The notes: a model not told the origin generated them from the letters alone. A stretch of DNA of 50,377 bases from Streptomyces sp. DH24 (GCF_029813775.1 NZ_JARVKW010000050.1:1-50377); one strand, 5' to 3'; shown: positions 8,566 through 17,071, numbered from the stretch's first letter. Numbers and translations are program-made.

Positions 8566-9384
8566 ATGCAACCGGGTAAGCAGCTGTCCACGGAGATCAA
8601 TGCCAACGTGCCGACGGCCGCTCGCATGTACGACTTCTACCTGGGCGGCAAGGACAACTACGCCGCCGACCGGGCGGCGGTGGCGGAACTCGACAAGGTC
8701 GTGCCCAGCACCCGCCAACTCGCCCTGAACAACCGGCGCTTCCTCCAGCGGGTCGTCAAGGTGCTCGCCGCCGACTACGGCATCCGGCAGTTCCTCGACC
8801 ACGGGTCCGGCCTGCCCACGCAGGACAACGTGCACCAGGTCGCCCAGCGCATCGCCCCCGAATCGCGCGTGGTCTACGTCGACAACGACCCGATGGTCCT
8901 GGTCCACGGCCGTGCGCTGCTCGACCAGAACGACCGCACCGCCGTCATCCACGCGGACATGCGGGAGACCGACGAGATCTTCTCGCACCCGGACACCCAG
9001 CGCCTGATCGACTTCTCCGAGCCGGTCGCCGTGCTGTTCAACTCCGTCTTCCACTGCATCCCGGACAGCGAGACCGACGGCCCGCTCGCGGTGGCCCGCC
9101 GCGTCCGGGAGCGCCTGGCGCCCGGCAGCATCATGGTGATGTGCCAGCTGGTCAGCGAGGACCCGAAGGTCCGTGAGACCGTCACGGACTTCATGGACCA
9201 GGTGACGCAGGGACACTGGGGCCGGGTCCGCGAGGAGAAGGACGTCGCCGAGCTGTTCGAGGGCCTGGAGATCCTGGAGCCGGGCCTGGTCGAGGTGTCC
9301 ACCTGGCGCCCCGACACCGAGGTGGCGCCCCGTCAGAGCACCCAGGAGTGGATCGAGTTCGGCGGCGTGGGACGGATCGCCTAG
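8566..9384 (+). CDS. SAM-dependent methyltransferase, PF04672 (DUF574) family
   Basis: A 272-residue Rossmann-type methyltransferase of the actinobacterial PF04672 family. Hallmarks are the N-terminal TAARMYDFYLGGKDNYAADR, FLDHGSGLPTQDNVHQVAQ as the SAM-binding motif I, VVYVDNDPMVLVHGRALL as motif II, and HADMRETDEIF. The ATG at 8566 follows GGGGGAACG; the frame extends upstream to 8539 without a ribosome site. The substrate of this large Streptomyces family is generally unknown. It is transcribed alone and faces the XRE regulator gene, from which it is separated by a long bidirectional terminator. Confidence 0.88.
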   Translation: MQPGKQLSTEINANVPTAARMYDFYLGGKDNYAADRAAVAELDKVVPSTRQLALNNRRFLQRVVKVLAADYGIRQFLDHGSGLPTQDNVHQVAQRIAPESRVVYVDNDPMVLVHGRALLDQNDRTAVIHADMRETDEIFSHPDTQRLIDFSEPVAVLFNSVFHCIPDSETDGPLAVARRVRERLAPGSIMVMCQLVSEDPKVRETVTDFMDQVTQGHWGRVREEKDVAELFEGLEILEPGLVEVSTWRPDTEVAPRQSTQEWIEFGGVGRIA

Positions 9385-9394
9385 CCAAGACGGC

Positions 9395-9438
9395 CGAAGG
9401 GCCGTCGGCGTCGGTCTCCCGACGCCGGCGGCCCTTCG
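9395..9438. terminator. Bidirectional terminator between convergent genes
   Basis: A 20-bp inverted repeat (9395-9414 pairing with 9419-9438), broken only by one G-U type pair, with the 4-nt loop TCTC. It lies between the convergent methyltransferase and XRE regulator genes and is one of the best terminators in the window. Confidence 0.85.
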
Positions 9439-9483
9439 CGCATGTTCAGACGGAATCAGTACGCCCCGCCGGGCGCCCGCCGA

Positions 9484-10407
9484 TCACGAGGTGGCCGGGT
9501 AACGCCCCTCCATGGTCTCGCGCAGCAGCTTCAGCGTCTCGCGCGGCTGGAGGGCCTCGTCGGCCAGCCGGTCCAGCGCGAGCCGGTACTCCTCCGTCTC
9601 GTCCCTGTCCTCCAGGAAGTTGGCGCTGCGGATGTGCTCCAGATAGACCACGTCCGGCAGGTCGAGCCCGCCGAAGCGCAGATAGGTGAGCGGGATCGCG
9701 GGTGCCGACGCGTTCGTCACCGCGAGCGGCACGACCTGGAGCGTCACATTGGGCCGCTGCGCCATCTCCACGAGGTGGGCGAGCTGCTCCCTCATGACCT
9801 CGGGGCTGCCCAGCACCCGCAGCAGAACGGATTCGTCGATGATCGCCCACAGCTGCGGGGCGTCCTGGCGCAGCAGCAACTCCGCGCGGCGCATGCGCAG
9901 TTCCACCCGGCGCTGCACCTCGCCCGAGGGCGCGTTCGGCAGGCCGCGCTCCACGACGGCGCGGGTGTAGGCGGCCGTCTGGAGCAGGCCGGGCACGTAC
10001 TGGATCTCGAACGTACGGATCGTGGCGGCGGCCTCCTGGAGTCCGACCAGGCGGTCGAACCACTCCGGCATCAGCCGCTTGTCGTAACGCTGCCACCAGC
10101 CCGGCTCACCGGCGCGCTGCAGGATCTTCAGCAGCACCGCCACCTCGTAGGGGTCGGTGCCGTACAGCTCCAGCAGGGCGCGGACGTCCCGCTCGGACGG
10201 AGGTCTGCGGCCCTTTCCGGCCTCGATGCGCGACAGCTTCGCCGGGCTGAACCCGAGCTCGCGCGCCGCCTGGTCCTGGGAGAGGCCCGCGTCCTCGCGG
10301 AAACCCGCGAGCTGCACGCCGACCAGCATCTTCAGCAGAGTCGGCGCGGGCTCCGGCCGGTCCAGGTAAGGTTCGAGGCGGGAGACGCGCTGTGACTCGG
10401 CGGACAT
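9484..10407 (-). CDS. XRE helix-turn-helix regulator with DUF5753 (WhiJ-like)
   Basis: A 307-residue DNA-binding protein. Residues about 28-85 are an XRE helix-turn-helix (LAGFREDAGLSQDQAARELG then LSRIEAGKGRRPPSERDV). Residues about 105-285 match the DUF5753 putative ligand or partner-binding domain, with WFDRLVGLQEAAATIRTFEI, VPGLLQTAAYTRAV and a late LYLRFGG/DLPDVVYLEH-type strand. This architecture is that of the numerous Streptomyces WhiJ-like regulators, which are usually encoded beside a DUF397 protein, as here. GGGGAG precedes the ATG. A weak inverted repeat (TGAGA/TCTCA, 10436-10454) upstream could be an operator; that is a guess. Confidence 0.9.
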   Translation of the reverse strand: MSAESQRVSRLEPYLDRPEPAPTLLKMLVGVQLAGFREDAGLSQDQAARELGFSPAKLSRIEAGKGRRPPSERDVRALLELYGTDPYEVAVLLKILQRAGEPGWWQRYDKRLMPEWFDRLVGLQEAAATIRTFEIQYVPGLLQTAAYTRAVVERGLPNAPSGEVQRRVELRMRRAELLLRQDAPQLWAIIDESVLLRVLGSPEVMREQLAHLVEMAQRPNVTLQVVPLAVTNASAPAIPLTYLRFGGLDLPDVVYLEHIRSANFLEDRDETEEYRLALDRLADEALQPRETLKLLRETMEGRYPATS

Positions 10408-10615
10408 CCTGGGCTCCCCAACAGACCGGCAGAATTGAGACTTACACTATCTCACCCGGTTCGGCGATGCCGCATCCCGACGGACAAGTCACGGAAAGTC
10501 GCGCGGCCGTGTTCCGTTTGTGCACGCCGCCCGGGGCGTGCGTGGGGCACACCGCCCGGGCCCGCGCGGCGAGTGGCCGAAAACCGCCGCGCCCGGACCC
10601 CGGGCCGCGGGACTT

Positions 10616-10843
10616 TCAGAGCAGATGGTCGAACTCGCCCGCCTTGGCCCCGGCGAGGAACGCGGCCACCTCGGCGTTCGTGTAGACGAGCGCGGGCCCG
10701 TCGGGATCGCGGGAGTTGCGCATCGCCACGCCGCCGTCCACCAGCGCGACCTCGACGCAGTTGCCCTCGGCGTTGCTGTAGTGGCTCTTGACCCAGCGGG
10801 CGTCCAACGAGCTCGCCCGCACTCCGTTCTGCACTGGTGGCAC
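10616..10843 (-). CDS. DUF397 small protein
   Basis: A 75-residue DUF397 protein (PF04149), with core RWVKSHYSNAEGNCVEVALV, MRNSRDPDGPALVYTNAEV and FLAGAKAGEFDHLL. The GTG at 10843 has AAGGAG correctly spaced ahead of it. DUF397 proteins are the usual partners of DUF5753 XRE regulators and are thought to modulate them by direct contact. It lies upstream of the XRE gene on the same strand with a 208-base gap, so it has its own or a shared promoter. The intervening 10408-10615 holds no gene. Confidence 0.9.
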   Translation of the reverse strand: MPPVQNGVRASSLDARWVKSHYSNAEGNCVEVALVDGGVAMRNSRDPDGPALVYTNAEVAAFLAGAKAGEFDHLL

Positions 10844-10965
10844 CGCACTCTCCTTGCTGTTCGCGTCCGTGCCGCCCGCCGTCCGAGCCGCCGCGGAGGG
10901 CGACGGGCCGCACGCTCGACGGTCCTGACTGCTCCCGATCGATTTTCGCGCAATTTCTCGTGCAA

Positions 10966-10995
10966 TTGCACGCGAGCGCCATCGGCGTGGATAAT
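10966..10995 (+). promoter_or_regulatory. Candidate housekeeping promoter for the ATP-binding protein gene
   Basis: TTGCAC at 10966-10971 and GATAAT at 10990-10995 with an 18-bp spacer, a near-consensus vegetative pair, 60 bases upstream of the GTG at 11055. Confidence 0.55.
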
Positions 10996-11054
10996 AGCCG
11001 TGGCGTCAACCCCTCGGAGGACGCCTGGTCCTGACGTCGCATCAGGGAGATGTC

Positions 11055-11624
11055 GTGTCGTTACCTGCGCATCGAGAGCTCCGCATGCCGAGCCCGCCCC
11101 TGTCGTGGGGGCCCGGTGTGGCGGGCCCGATCAGCGGGTTGCCGACCGACCTCCTCCCGGCCGGTGAGCGCCGGGCGCCGGCACCGTCCCCCGTGCTCCA
11201 CCGGCCGACGGCCGTAGAGATGCACATCGGCTGCACCGGGGAGGGATTCGCCCGGGCGCGCGGCTTCACGCGCGACACCCTGCGCCGCTGGGACCTCGAC
11301 CACTGCGCCGACGACGCGGTCCTCGTCCTGACCGAACTCGCCTCCAACGCCGTGGCCCACGCGGTCCCCCGGGCCCTCGGTGGCGACCAGGACGTCCGGC
11401 TCGGGCTCGCGCTCGGCCCCACGCACCTGACGCTCACCGTCTCCGACCCCGCCGACGCACCCCCCGTGTGCCGGCCGCCGGACGGTTACGCGCTGGAGGA
11501 ACACGGCCGCGGCCTGTGCCTCGTCGACGCCCTGTCCGACGAGTGGGGCTGGACCCCGAGGCCCCCGGCGGGCAAGACCGTCTGGGCCAGGCTGTCGACC
11601 CGGTCGCACCTTCCCCCCATCTGA
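11055..11624 (+). CDS. Anti-sigma-factor-type ATP-binding protein (HATPase_c_2)
   Basis: A 189-residue protein of the RsbW-like histidine-kinase ATPase group. The N box is VLTELASNAVAHAV, the G1 region is LTVSDPADAPP, and the G2 region is LEEHGRGLCLVDALSDEWGW, followed by the terminal GKTVWARL. These proteins bind ATP and often hold or phosphorylate sigma-factor regulators. The GTG at 11055 follows AGGGAG; the first 50 residues are a Pro-rich extension, so a shorter start at ATG 11085 or 11220 is possible. It is divergent from the DUF397/XRE pair, giving the three-gene set typical of whiJ-like (abaA-type) loci. Confidence 0.85.
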   Translation: MSLPAHRELRMPSPPLSWGPGVAGPISGLPTDLLPAGERRAPAPSPVLHRPTAVEMHIGCTGEGFARARGFTRDTLRRWDLDHCADDAVLVLTELASNAVAHAVPRALGGDQDVRLGLALGPTHLTLTVSDPADAPPVCRPPDGYALEEHGRGLCLVDALSDEWGWTPRPPAGKTVWARLSTRSHLPPI

Positions 11625-11652
11625 CATGACTGCCGCGGAAAGGCCTCACGCC

Positions 11653-12198
11653 ATGCGCACCGCTCCGACTCACCAGACGAGCACACCGCGCACAGCTCGC
11701 GAGACGCTCCCCACCGAGATGGCCGGGACCGGCCCCCTCGCCGCCGTGCACCAGGTCCCCTGGCACCAGATCCAGGACTCGACCGGCTCCGCGGCCGCCA
11801 TTCCCGCACTGCTCGCCGACATCGCCTCGGGTGACGCCGACACCGCCCTGGCCGCCCTTGAGGACCTGCGCAAACGCGTCTGCCAGTACGGCTTCGTCGT
11901 GGAGCAGGCGACCGCGGCCACCGTCCCCTTTCTCTGGGAGCTCGCCCAGCTGCCCCAGGTGACCTGCCGCGCGCAGATCATCCAGCTGCTGAAGAACATC
12001 GCCGACGCCCGGCAGTGGGAGAACACCGCCACCGCATACCCCAAGCTGCTCAACCACCGTGAGAACCACGTCGTGTGGGAGCGCAAGGCCCGGCAGGCCG
12101 TCCGCGCCCGCCGCAACGCCATCGAGCGGTTGATGGACGAGAGCGACACCGAGATCGCCCGGGCCACCACGGAGCTGGCCCGCGCCCTCGCGGACTGA
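11653..12198 (+). CDS. Small HEAT-like helical protein, function unknown
   Basis: A 181-residue acidic, helix-rich protein. The segment VPWHQIQDSTGSAAAIPALL followed by ATAATVPFLWELAQLP resembles the repeat unit of Streptomyces HEAT-repeat proteins that read as W-x-L-x-x-A-x-G-S-A then A-V-P-F-L-L-E-L. This is recognition by pattern only. GGAAAGG precedes the ATG at 11653; an in-frame ATG at 11626, two bases after the preceding stop, is the alternative. It is probably co-transcribed with the ATP-binding protein gene 28 bases upstream. No catalytic motif or membrane segment is seen. Confidence 0.75.
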   Translation: MRTAPTHQTSTPRTARETLPTEMAGTGPLAAVHQVPWHQIQDSTGSAAAIPALLADIASGDADTALAALEDLRKRVCQYGFVVEQATAATVPFLWELAQLPQVTCRAQIIQLLKNIADARQWENTATAYPKLLNHRENHVVWERKARQAVRARRNAIERLMDESDTEIARATTELARALAD

Positions 12199-12303
12199 GG
12201 CGGCCCCCTCCTCACGCGGCGGGGGAGGGGAGGGAAGGGCGGCCCGCCCCGCTGTGGTCCACGGCGAGCGCGGCGTGATGTACTCCTCACCGACTGGCGC
12301 AGA

Positions 12304-12311
12304 AAGCGCTT
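12304..12311 (+). promoter_or_regulatory. Possible LacI-family operator core
   Basis: The palindrome AAGCGCTT lies 38 bases ahead of the ABC exporter start, inside AGAAAGCGCTTGCC. LacI-family regulators commonly bind palindromes centred on CG such as this. The match is short, so it is only a suggestion. Confidence 0.3.
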
Positions 12312-12348
12312 GCCGTCGATTCCGGCAACCCGGGGAGGACCACCGCCG

Positions 12349-14118
12349 ATGGCGTCGTCGCTGGAGAGACCACTCGACCACCGCTACCGCGGCGAGCACC
12401 CGATACGCACGCTCGCCTATCTGTTCCGCGCCGACCGCTCGCGCCTGGCCGGAGCCGTCGTCGTCTTCACCGTGAAGCACAGCCCGGTCTGGCTGCTGCC
12501 GCTCATCACCGCGTCCATCATCGACACCGTCGTCCAGCACCAGCCCATCAGCAGGCTCTGGACCAGCACCGGGATCATCATGTTCATCCTGCTGGTCAAC
12601 TATCCGCTGCACCTGCTGTACGTCCGCCTGCTGTACGGCAGCGTCCGCCGCATGGGCACCGCGCTGCGCTCCGCGCTCTGCACCCGCATGCAGCAGCTCT
12701 CCATCGGCTACCACTCACGCGTCAGCGCCGGCGTGCTCCAGGCCAAGGTGGTGCGCGACGTGGAGACGGTCGAGCAGATGGTCCAGCAGACCGCCGAGAC
12801 CGGGCTGGGCGCGACCACCGTCCTCGTGGGCGGCCTGGTCATCATCGGCGTCCGCACCCCCGAGTTCCTGCCCGTCTTCCTCGTCGTCGTGCCCGCCGCC
12901 GCGCTTCTCGTGGCCCGGCTCCGGGCCCGGCTGCGCACCCACAACGAGGACTTCCGGCACGAGGTGGAGACCCTGTCCTCCCGCGTGACGGAGATGACCC
13001 GGCTCATTCCGGTCACCCGCGCGCACGGCCTGGAGGGCAAGGCGCTGCGCCGCATGGACGGCACCCTGCACCGCCTGCTGACCTCGGGGATGCGCCTGGA
13101 CCTGCTCAACGGCCGCTTCGGATCGCTGGCCTGGGTCGTCCTCAACGTGGTCGGCGTCCTCGTGCTGGCGGGCGCCGCGCTGATCTCGTACTACGACGTC
13201 TGGGGCGTCACCGCCGGCGACGTCGTCATGCTCAGCGCCTTCCTGACGACGCTCACCAACTCGACGACAACGTTGGCAGGCCTCGCGCCGGTCATCACCA
13301 AAGGGCTGGAGTCCGTCCGCTCGGTCGGCGAGGTCCTCCAGGCGCCCGAACTGGAGGACAACGAGGGCAAGGCCGAGCTCACCGCGCTGCGCGGCGCCGT
13401 CACCTTCGAGAACGTCGGCCACGCCTACGAGGCCGACGGGCGGCCCGCCGTCCGCGACTTCACGCTCGACGTCGAACCCGGCGAGACCATCGCCCTGGTC
13501 GGCGCGTCCGGAGCGGGCAAGTCCACCGTCCTCAACCTCGTCATCGGCTTCATCCGCCCGACGTCCGGCCGGCTCCTGCTCGACGGGACCGACATGAACA
13601 CCCTCGACCTGCGCACCTACCGGCGTTTCCTGTCCGTGGTGCCGCAGGAGTCGATCCTCTTCGACGGCACGATCCGCGAGAACGTCGCCTACGGCATGGA
13701 CGACGTGGACGAGGAGACGGTGCGGACGGCGCTGCGCGACGCCAACGCGCTGGAGTTCGTGGACCGGCTCCCGCGAGGAGTCGACACCCTCGTCGGCGAG
13801 CGCGGCGCGCGGCTGTCCGGCGGGCAGCGGCAGCGCCTCGCCATCGCCCGCGCGCTGATCAGGGACCCCAAGGTGCTCGTCCTGGACGAGGCGACGTCGG
13901 CGTTGGACACCCAGTCGGAGGCGCTCGTCCAGCAGGCGCTCGCGCGGCTGCTGCGCGGCCGCACCACGTTCGTCGTGGCGCACCGGCTGTCCACGGTGCG
14001 CGGCGCGGACCGGATCGTGGTGATGAGGGACGGCCGGATCGAGGAGATCGGCACCCACGAGGACCTGCTGCGCCTCGGCGGGGCCTACGCGGGACTGCAC
14101 AGCGGGCAGGTCGCCTGA
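12349..14118 (+). CDS. ABC exporter half-transporter (fused membrane and ATPase domains)
   Basis: A 589-residue half-exporter. Residues about 30-315 hold a six-helix type IV exporter membrane domain. Residues about 345-585 hold the nucleotide-binding domain, with Walker A GASGAGKSTVL, Q-loop VVPQES, signature LSGGQRQRLAIARAL, Walker B VLVLDEATSALD and H-loop VVAHRLST. All key residues are intact, so it should work as a homodimer that pumps a lipid, drug or peptide outward. The ATG at 12349 follows GGGGAGG; an upstream TTG at 12310 falls in the possible LacI-type operator and is unlikely. No second half-transporter or substrate gene is adjacent. Confidence 0.92.
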   Translation: MASSLERPLDHRYRGEHPIRTLAYLFRADRSRLAGAVVVFTVKHSPVWLLPLITASIIDTVVQHQPISRLWTSTGIIMFILLVNYPLHLLYVRLLYGSVRRMGTALRSALCTRMQQLSIGYHSRVSAGVLQAKVVRDVETVEQMVQQTAETGLGATTVLVGGLVIIGVRTPEFLPVFLVVVPAAALLVARLRARLRTHNEDFRHEVETLSSRVTEMTRLIPVTRAHGLEGKALRRMDGTLHRLLTSGMRLDLLNGRFGSLAWVVLNVVGVLVLAGAALISYYDVWGVTAGDVVMLSAFLTTLTNSTTTLAGLAPVITKGLESVRSVGEVLQAPELEDNEGKAELTALRGAVTFENVGHAYEADGRPAVRDFTLDVEPGETIALVGASGAGKSTVLNLVIGFIRPTSGRLLLDGTDMNTLDLRTYRRFLSVVPQESILFDGTIRENVAYGMDDVDEETVRTALRDANALEFVDRLPRGVDTLVGERGARLSGGQRQRLAIARALIRDPKVLVLDEATSALDTQSEALVQQALARLLRGRTTFVVAHRLSTVRGADRIVVMRDGRIEEIGTHEDLLRLGGAYAGLHSGQVA

Positions 14119-14136
14119 CGGCGCACCGGTGCGCGG

Positions 14137-14170
14137 CCCCGCGCGCGACCCACGGCGGTGGCGCGCGGGG
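14137..14170. terminator. Bidirectional hairpin after the ABC exporter
   Basis: CCCCGCGCGC at 14137-14146 pairs with 14161-14170, and three further internal pairs surround the loop. It abuts the stop codon of the convergent small membrane protein gene. Confidence 0.7.
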
Positions 14171-14518
14171 TCAGGCCGCGCTGCTGCGCGGGGCGCGGTG
14201 GGCGCAGGCCGCGTCGTGGTCGGTGCCCAGGCTGGTCCACCACCGCTCGCAGCAGGCGGCGTCGAGCTCCCTGCGCACGATCGTGTCGGCCAGTCGCTCG
14301 CCCTGCCCGCGCGGCCCGGCGGACAGCTCGGCGAGGGCCCGCTGCTGGTCGCCGATCACGCTCTCGCGTACGACGGCGATGGTGGGGACCAGGCTCGCCG
14401 CCGTGAACAGGAACGCCGCCCACAGCGGTCCGTACCGGTACTGGAGGACCGCGGTCCAGGCGAGCAGTCCGCTGGTGAGGACGTACAGGGTGGACAGCAA
14501 GCGGCTGTAACGGTTCAT
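14171..14518 (-). CDS. Small membrane protein, function unknown
   Basis: A 115-residue protein starting at the ATG at 14518 (Met-Asn-Arg-Tyr). It has two closely spaced hydrophobic helices (YVLTSGLLAWTAVLQYRY and PLWAAFLFTAASLVPTIAVV). A soluble tail follows, with ADTIVRRELDAACCERWWTS, conserved in my memory of Streptomyces hypothetical proteins. The Cys-Cys pair and a Cys near the end could bind metal, which is speculation. No good ribosome site is visible, so the start is uncertain; the frame is open to 14683. Confidence 0.6.
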   Translation of the reverse strand: MNRYSRLLSTLYVLTSGLLAWTAVLQYRYGPLWAAFLFTAASLVPTIAVVRESVIGDQQRALAELSAGPRGQGERLADTIVRRELDAACCERWWTSLGTDHDAACAHRAPRSSAA

Positions 14519-14763
14519 GGGGTCGTACACCGTCCGGGGTGAGGAGTCGTGCCCTCTGCACAACTGCTCAGGGCCGCCCGGGAAGCGGGTCGGCGGGGGC
14601 GAATTCCCGGCCGCTGCCCGGCACGGGCCGCTTCCGGTCGATCTTCGCCGCTGTCCGCTCAGACAACGACATGTTTTCGTCATTCCTGAGCACTTGTGCG
14701 TGTGTGGTGAATGCTTACGGCCCGTTCGGGCATACGGAGCGAAAATCGAGAGAGGGGCGCATC

Positions 14764-15018
14764 GTGCTCGTACCGGACCCGAAGGTCGTCAGGACGTTGC
14801 TGACGCGTTACGCGTCGCTGCAGATCGCTCAGGCGGAGCGGGACAGGCCGGCGGCGGCGCGGGAACTCGAGGACGTCAGCTACACGCTGTGCGTGATGAT
14901 GGGCACCAACGACGTCCGCGAGGCGATCGACAGAGCGGACGCCCTGCTGATGGGCAAGGAACCGGCGGCCCCGGCGGCGGAGCCGGACGGCGAGAGCGAC
15001 CTGTCGCTGGCCGTCTGA
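14764..15018 (+). CDS. DUF5133 small protein
   Basis: An 84-residue protein of the Streptomyces DUF5133 type: LVPDPKVVRTLLTRYASLQI, then a helical segment ending YTLCVMMGTNDVREAIDRAD, then an acidic tail. GTG 14764 follows GAGAGGGGC. The frame is open upstream to 14539, but that part is Arg/Ser-rich with no ribosome site. Function is unknown; family members often lie near regulatory genes. It converges on the AraC-type regulator with a perfect 16-bp hairpin between them. Confidence 0.85.
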   Translation: MLVPDPKVVRTLLTRYASLQIAQAERDRPAAARELEDVSYTLCVMMGTNDVREAIDRADALLMGKEPAAPAAEPDGESDLSLAV

Positions 15019-15041
15019 CTCCGGCCCGTGGGCCCGCCCCT

Positions 15042-15076
15042 CGGATCACCCCGGGACCCGGTCCCGGGGTGATCCG
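15042..15076. terminator. Perfect 16-bp hairpin overlapping a stop codon
   Basis: CGGATCACCCCGGGAC (15042-15057) and its exact complement (15061-15076) with a 3-nt loop, between the convergent DUF5133 and AraC-type genes. The regulator's TGA (15046-15048) is inside the stem. Confidence 0.88.
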
Positions 15077-16053
15077 GCGGACGGCCCGCGGTGGCCCGCC
15101 GAGCGCGCGGGCCCCGCGCGGAACGCCGCCCGGTAGGCGTACGGCGTCGTGCCCACCACCCGGCGGAACCGCTCGCGGAAGGCCGTGGGGGAGCCGAACC
15201 CGGCCTGGTGCGCGATCCGTTCGATCGCGTGGTCGCTGTTCTCCAGCAGGTACTGCGCGCGCCGCACCCGCGCCCGCAGCAGCCACTGCAGCGGTGTGGT
15301 GCCCGTCTGCTCCCGGAACCGGCGGCTGAAGGTGCGCTCGCTCATGCCGGTGCGCGCCGCCATCGTCCCGAGTGTGATCTCCCCGGCGAGGTTGTCCTCG
15401 ATCCACTCCAGCAGCGGTTCGAACGCCGAGCCGCGCGGCACCGGCGGATGCTCGTGCACGATGAACTGGGCCTGCCCGCCCTCCCGTTCGAGCGGCATCA
15501 CACACATCCGGGCGGCGTGCGCCGCGACGGCCGAGCCCAGGTCCCGGCGGATCATGTGCAGGCACATGTCCAGCCCCGCGGCGGCCCCGGCCGAGGTGAG
15601 GATCTGGCCGTTGTCGACGTAGAGCACGTCCGGCTGCACCTCGACCTCGGGGAAGCGCCGCGCCAGTTCGTCCGCGGCCACCCAGTGCGTGGTGGCCCGC
15701 AGGCCGTTCAGCAGGCCCGCCTCCGCCAGCACGAAGGCGCCCACGCACACGGACGCGATCCGGGTGCCCGAGGCCGCGGCCCGCCGCAGGGCCGCCGTCA
15801 CCTCCTCGGGGAGCGGGCCCGCGTCGGGCGAACGGCCGGGCACGATGATCGTGTCGGCGTCCTCCAGCGCCTCCAGCCCACGGTCGACGCGCAGCGTCAT
15901 CCCCTCCGCGCGCACCTCGGGGGAGGCGGCGCACAACCGGATCCGGTACGGGCGCCGGCCGTCCGGCAGCCGCGTCCAGTCGAAGGTCTGCATGGGCGCG
16001 GCCATGTCGAAGGGCACCACGTCGTCGAGAACCAGGATCGCCACCGTGTGCAT
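15046..16053 (-). CDS. GlxA-type AraC-family regulator (DJ-1/PfpI domain plus HTH)
   Basis: A 335-residue regulator. Residues about 1-175 form a DJ-1/PfpI glutamine-amidotransferase-like domain with the nucleophile-elbow-like SVCVGAFVLAEAGLL. Residues about 215-315 form two AraC helix-turn-helix units (LGTMAARTGMSERTFSRRFR and IERIAHQAGFGSPTAFRERF). I use the ATG at 16053; a GTG at 16062 is equally possible because neither has a clear ribosome site. Relatives sense small metabolites and activate neighbouring genes. The divergent DUF2269 membrane protein gene, 203 bases away, is the obvious candidate target. Confidence 0.9.
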   Translation of the reverse strand: MHTVAILVLDDVVPFDMAAPMQTFDWTRLPDGRRPYRIRLCAASPEVRAEGMTLRVDRGLEALEDADTIIVPGRSPDAGPLPEEVTAALRRAAASGTRIASVCVGAFVLAEAGLLNGLRATTHWVAADELARRFPEVEVQPDVLYVDNGQILTSAGAAAGLDMCLHMIRRDLGSAVAAHAARMCVMPLEREGGQAQFIVHEHPPVPRGSAFEPLLEWIEDNLAGEITLGTMAARTGMSERTFSRRFREQTGTTPLQWLLRARVRRAQYLLENSDHAIERIAHQAGFGSPTAFRERFRRVVGTTPYAYRAAFRAGPARSAGHRGPSAGSPRDRVPG

Positions 16054-16256
16054 GACCGCCACGATAGACCGGTTCCCGCCACACCGACGAGCCGCAGGTC
16101 AGCGCACTGATCACGGTAGGCGGACCGGCCAGCTGTGTTGGCGAGAACCCGTTGGAAGCTGTCGATCCAGCCCCTGTGCCCTCCCTCGGCGGCTGCCTAG
16201 CGTGGGGCCGGCACCACCGCCCGACGACCGCACCCCGCCCTCCGGAGCCCCGCACG

Positions 16257-16727
16257 ATGACGAAGTTCCTGCTGACCCTGCACGTCCTGGCCGCGATCGT
16301 GGCCGTCGGCCCCGTCACCGTCGCCGCCAGCATGTTCCCGCCCGCGGCGCGCAGGGCGGCGGCCGCCGCGGGGGACGAGGCGCCGACGGCCGTGGGCACC
16401 GTCCGGCTGCTGCACCGCATCTGCCGCGTCTACGCGCGCCTCGGCATCGCGGTGCCCGTCCTGGGATTCGCGACCGCCGCCGCGATGGGCGTCCTCGGCG
16501 ACGCCTGGCTCGTCACGTCCATCACCCTGACCACCGTGGCCGCGGGCATCCTGATCGCGTTCGTCCTGCCCGGCCAGGACGAACTCCTCGGTGAACTGGC
16601 CGGACGGCAGGCCGTCGAACGCGCCGACACGGTCCGACTGGCCATGTTCACCGGTGTGTTCAACATCCTGTGGGCCACCGTGACCGTCCTCATGATCGTG
16701 CGGCCCGGCTCCACCACCGGGGCCTGA
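16257..16727 (+). CDS. DUF2269-like integral membrane protein
   Basis: A 156-residue protein with four predicted membrane helices, beginning MTKFLLTLHVLAAIVAVGPV and ending VFNILWATVTVLMIV. This matches the compact four-helix DUF2269 group, in which early His residues may bind haem or metal (LHVLAAI here). GGAG lies upstream of the ATG. Function is unknown. It is divergent from the GlxA-type regulator, which suggests regulated expression. Confidence 0.8.
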   Translation: MTKFLLTLHVLAAIVAVGPVTVAASMFPPAARRAAAAAGDEAPTAVGTVRLLHRICRVYARLGIAVPVLGFATAAAMGVLGDAWLVTSITLTTVAAGILIAFVLPGQDELLGELAGRQAVERADTVRLAMFTGVFNILWATVTVLMIVRPGSTTGA

Positions 16728-16857
16728 CCAGGCCGTAAGACCGTGATCCCGTTCGCGTCAAGACCTCCGCGAATTCCCGCCCCGGGGTGCCCGGACGCAT
16801 ACACTCGGCTGTTGTTGCCCATCACACGGGCAGACGACACGAAAGGCGCGTTGACGG

Positions 16858-17070
16858 GTGTTCCAGGATTCCCCCATTTATGACCGACTCGTCGCGGAGT
16901 GCGGCGACGTACCCGCGCAGGTGCGCCGGGAGGCCGAGCGAGTGAGCAGGGAACTGGAGCTGGTCATGCGCCCGCTGCACGCTTCCGGTCCCGCTCCGGG
17001 CGGCCAGCACCCGCCGGGCAACCCGGGAGCGGGCTGGCAGCGCACGGCTCTGCTCCCCGGGCCGCGCTGA
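16858..17070 (+). CDS. Conserved small hydrophilic protein, function unknown
   Basis: A 70-residue protein. The start VFQDSPIYDRLVAECGDVPA is followed by a charged helix (QVRREAERVSRELELVM), then a Gly/Pro-rich tail. The helix-forming half looks coding and resembles small proteins I recall from other Streptomyces; the tail may be variable. GAAAGG precedes the GTG by about 10 bases. It converges on tgmB. Nothing identifies its role or links it to the peptide locus. Confidence 0.65.
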   Translation: MFQDSPIYDRLVAECGDVPAQVRREAERVSRELELVMRPLHASGPAPGGQHPPGNPGAGWQRTALLPGPR

Positions 17071-17071
17071 C

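Noticed and set aside
8566..9384. Methyltransferase as the missing third gene of the tgm locus
   Set aside because: It belongs to the PF04672 family, not the PCMT-like family of graspetide loci, and lies 8 kb away in a separate transcription unit.
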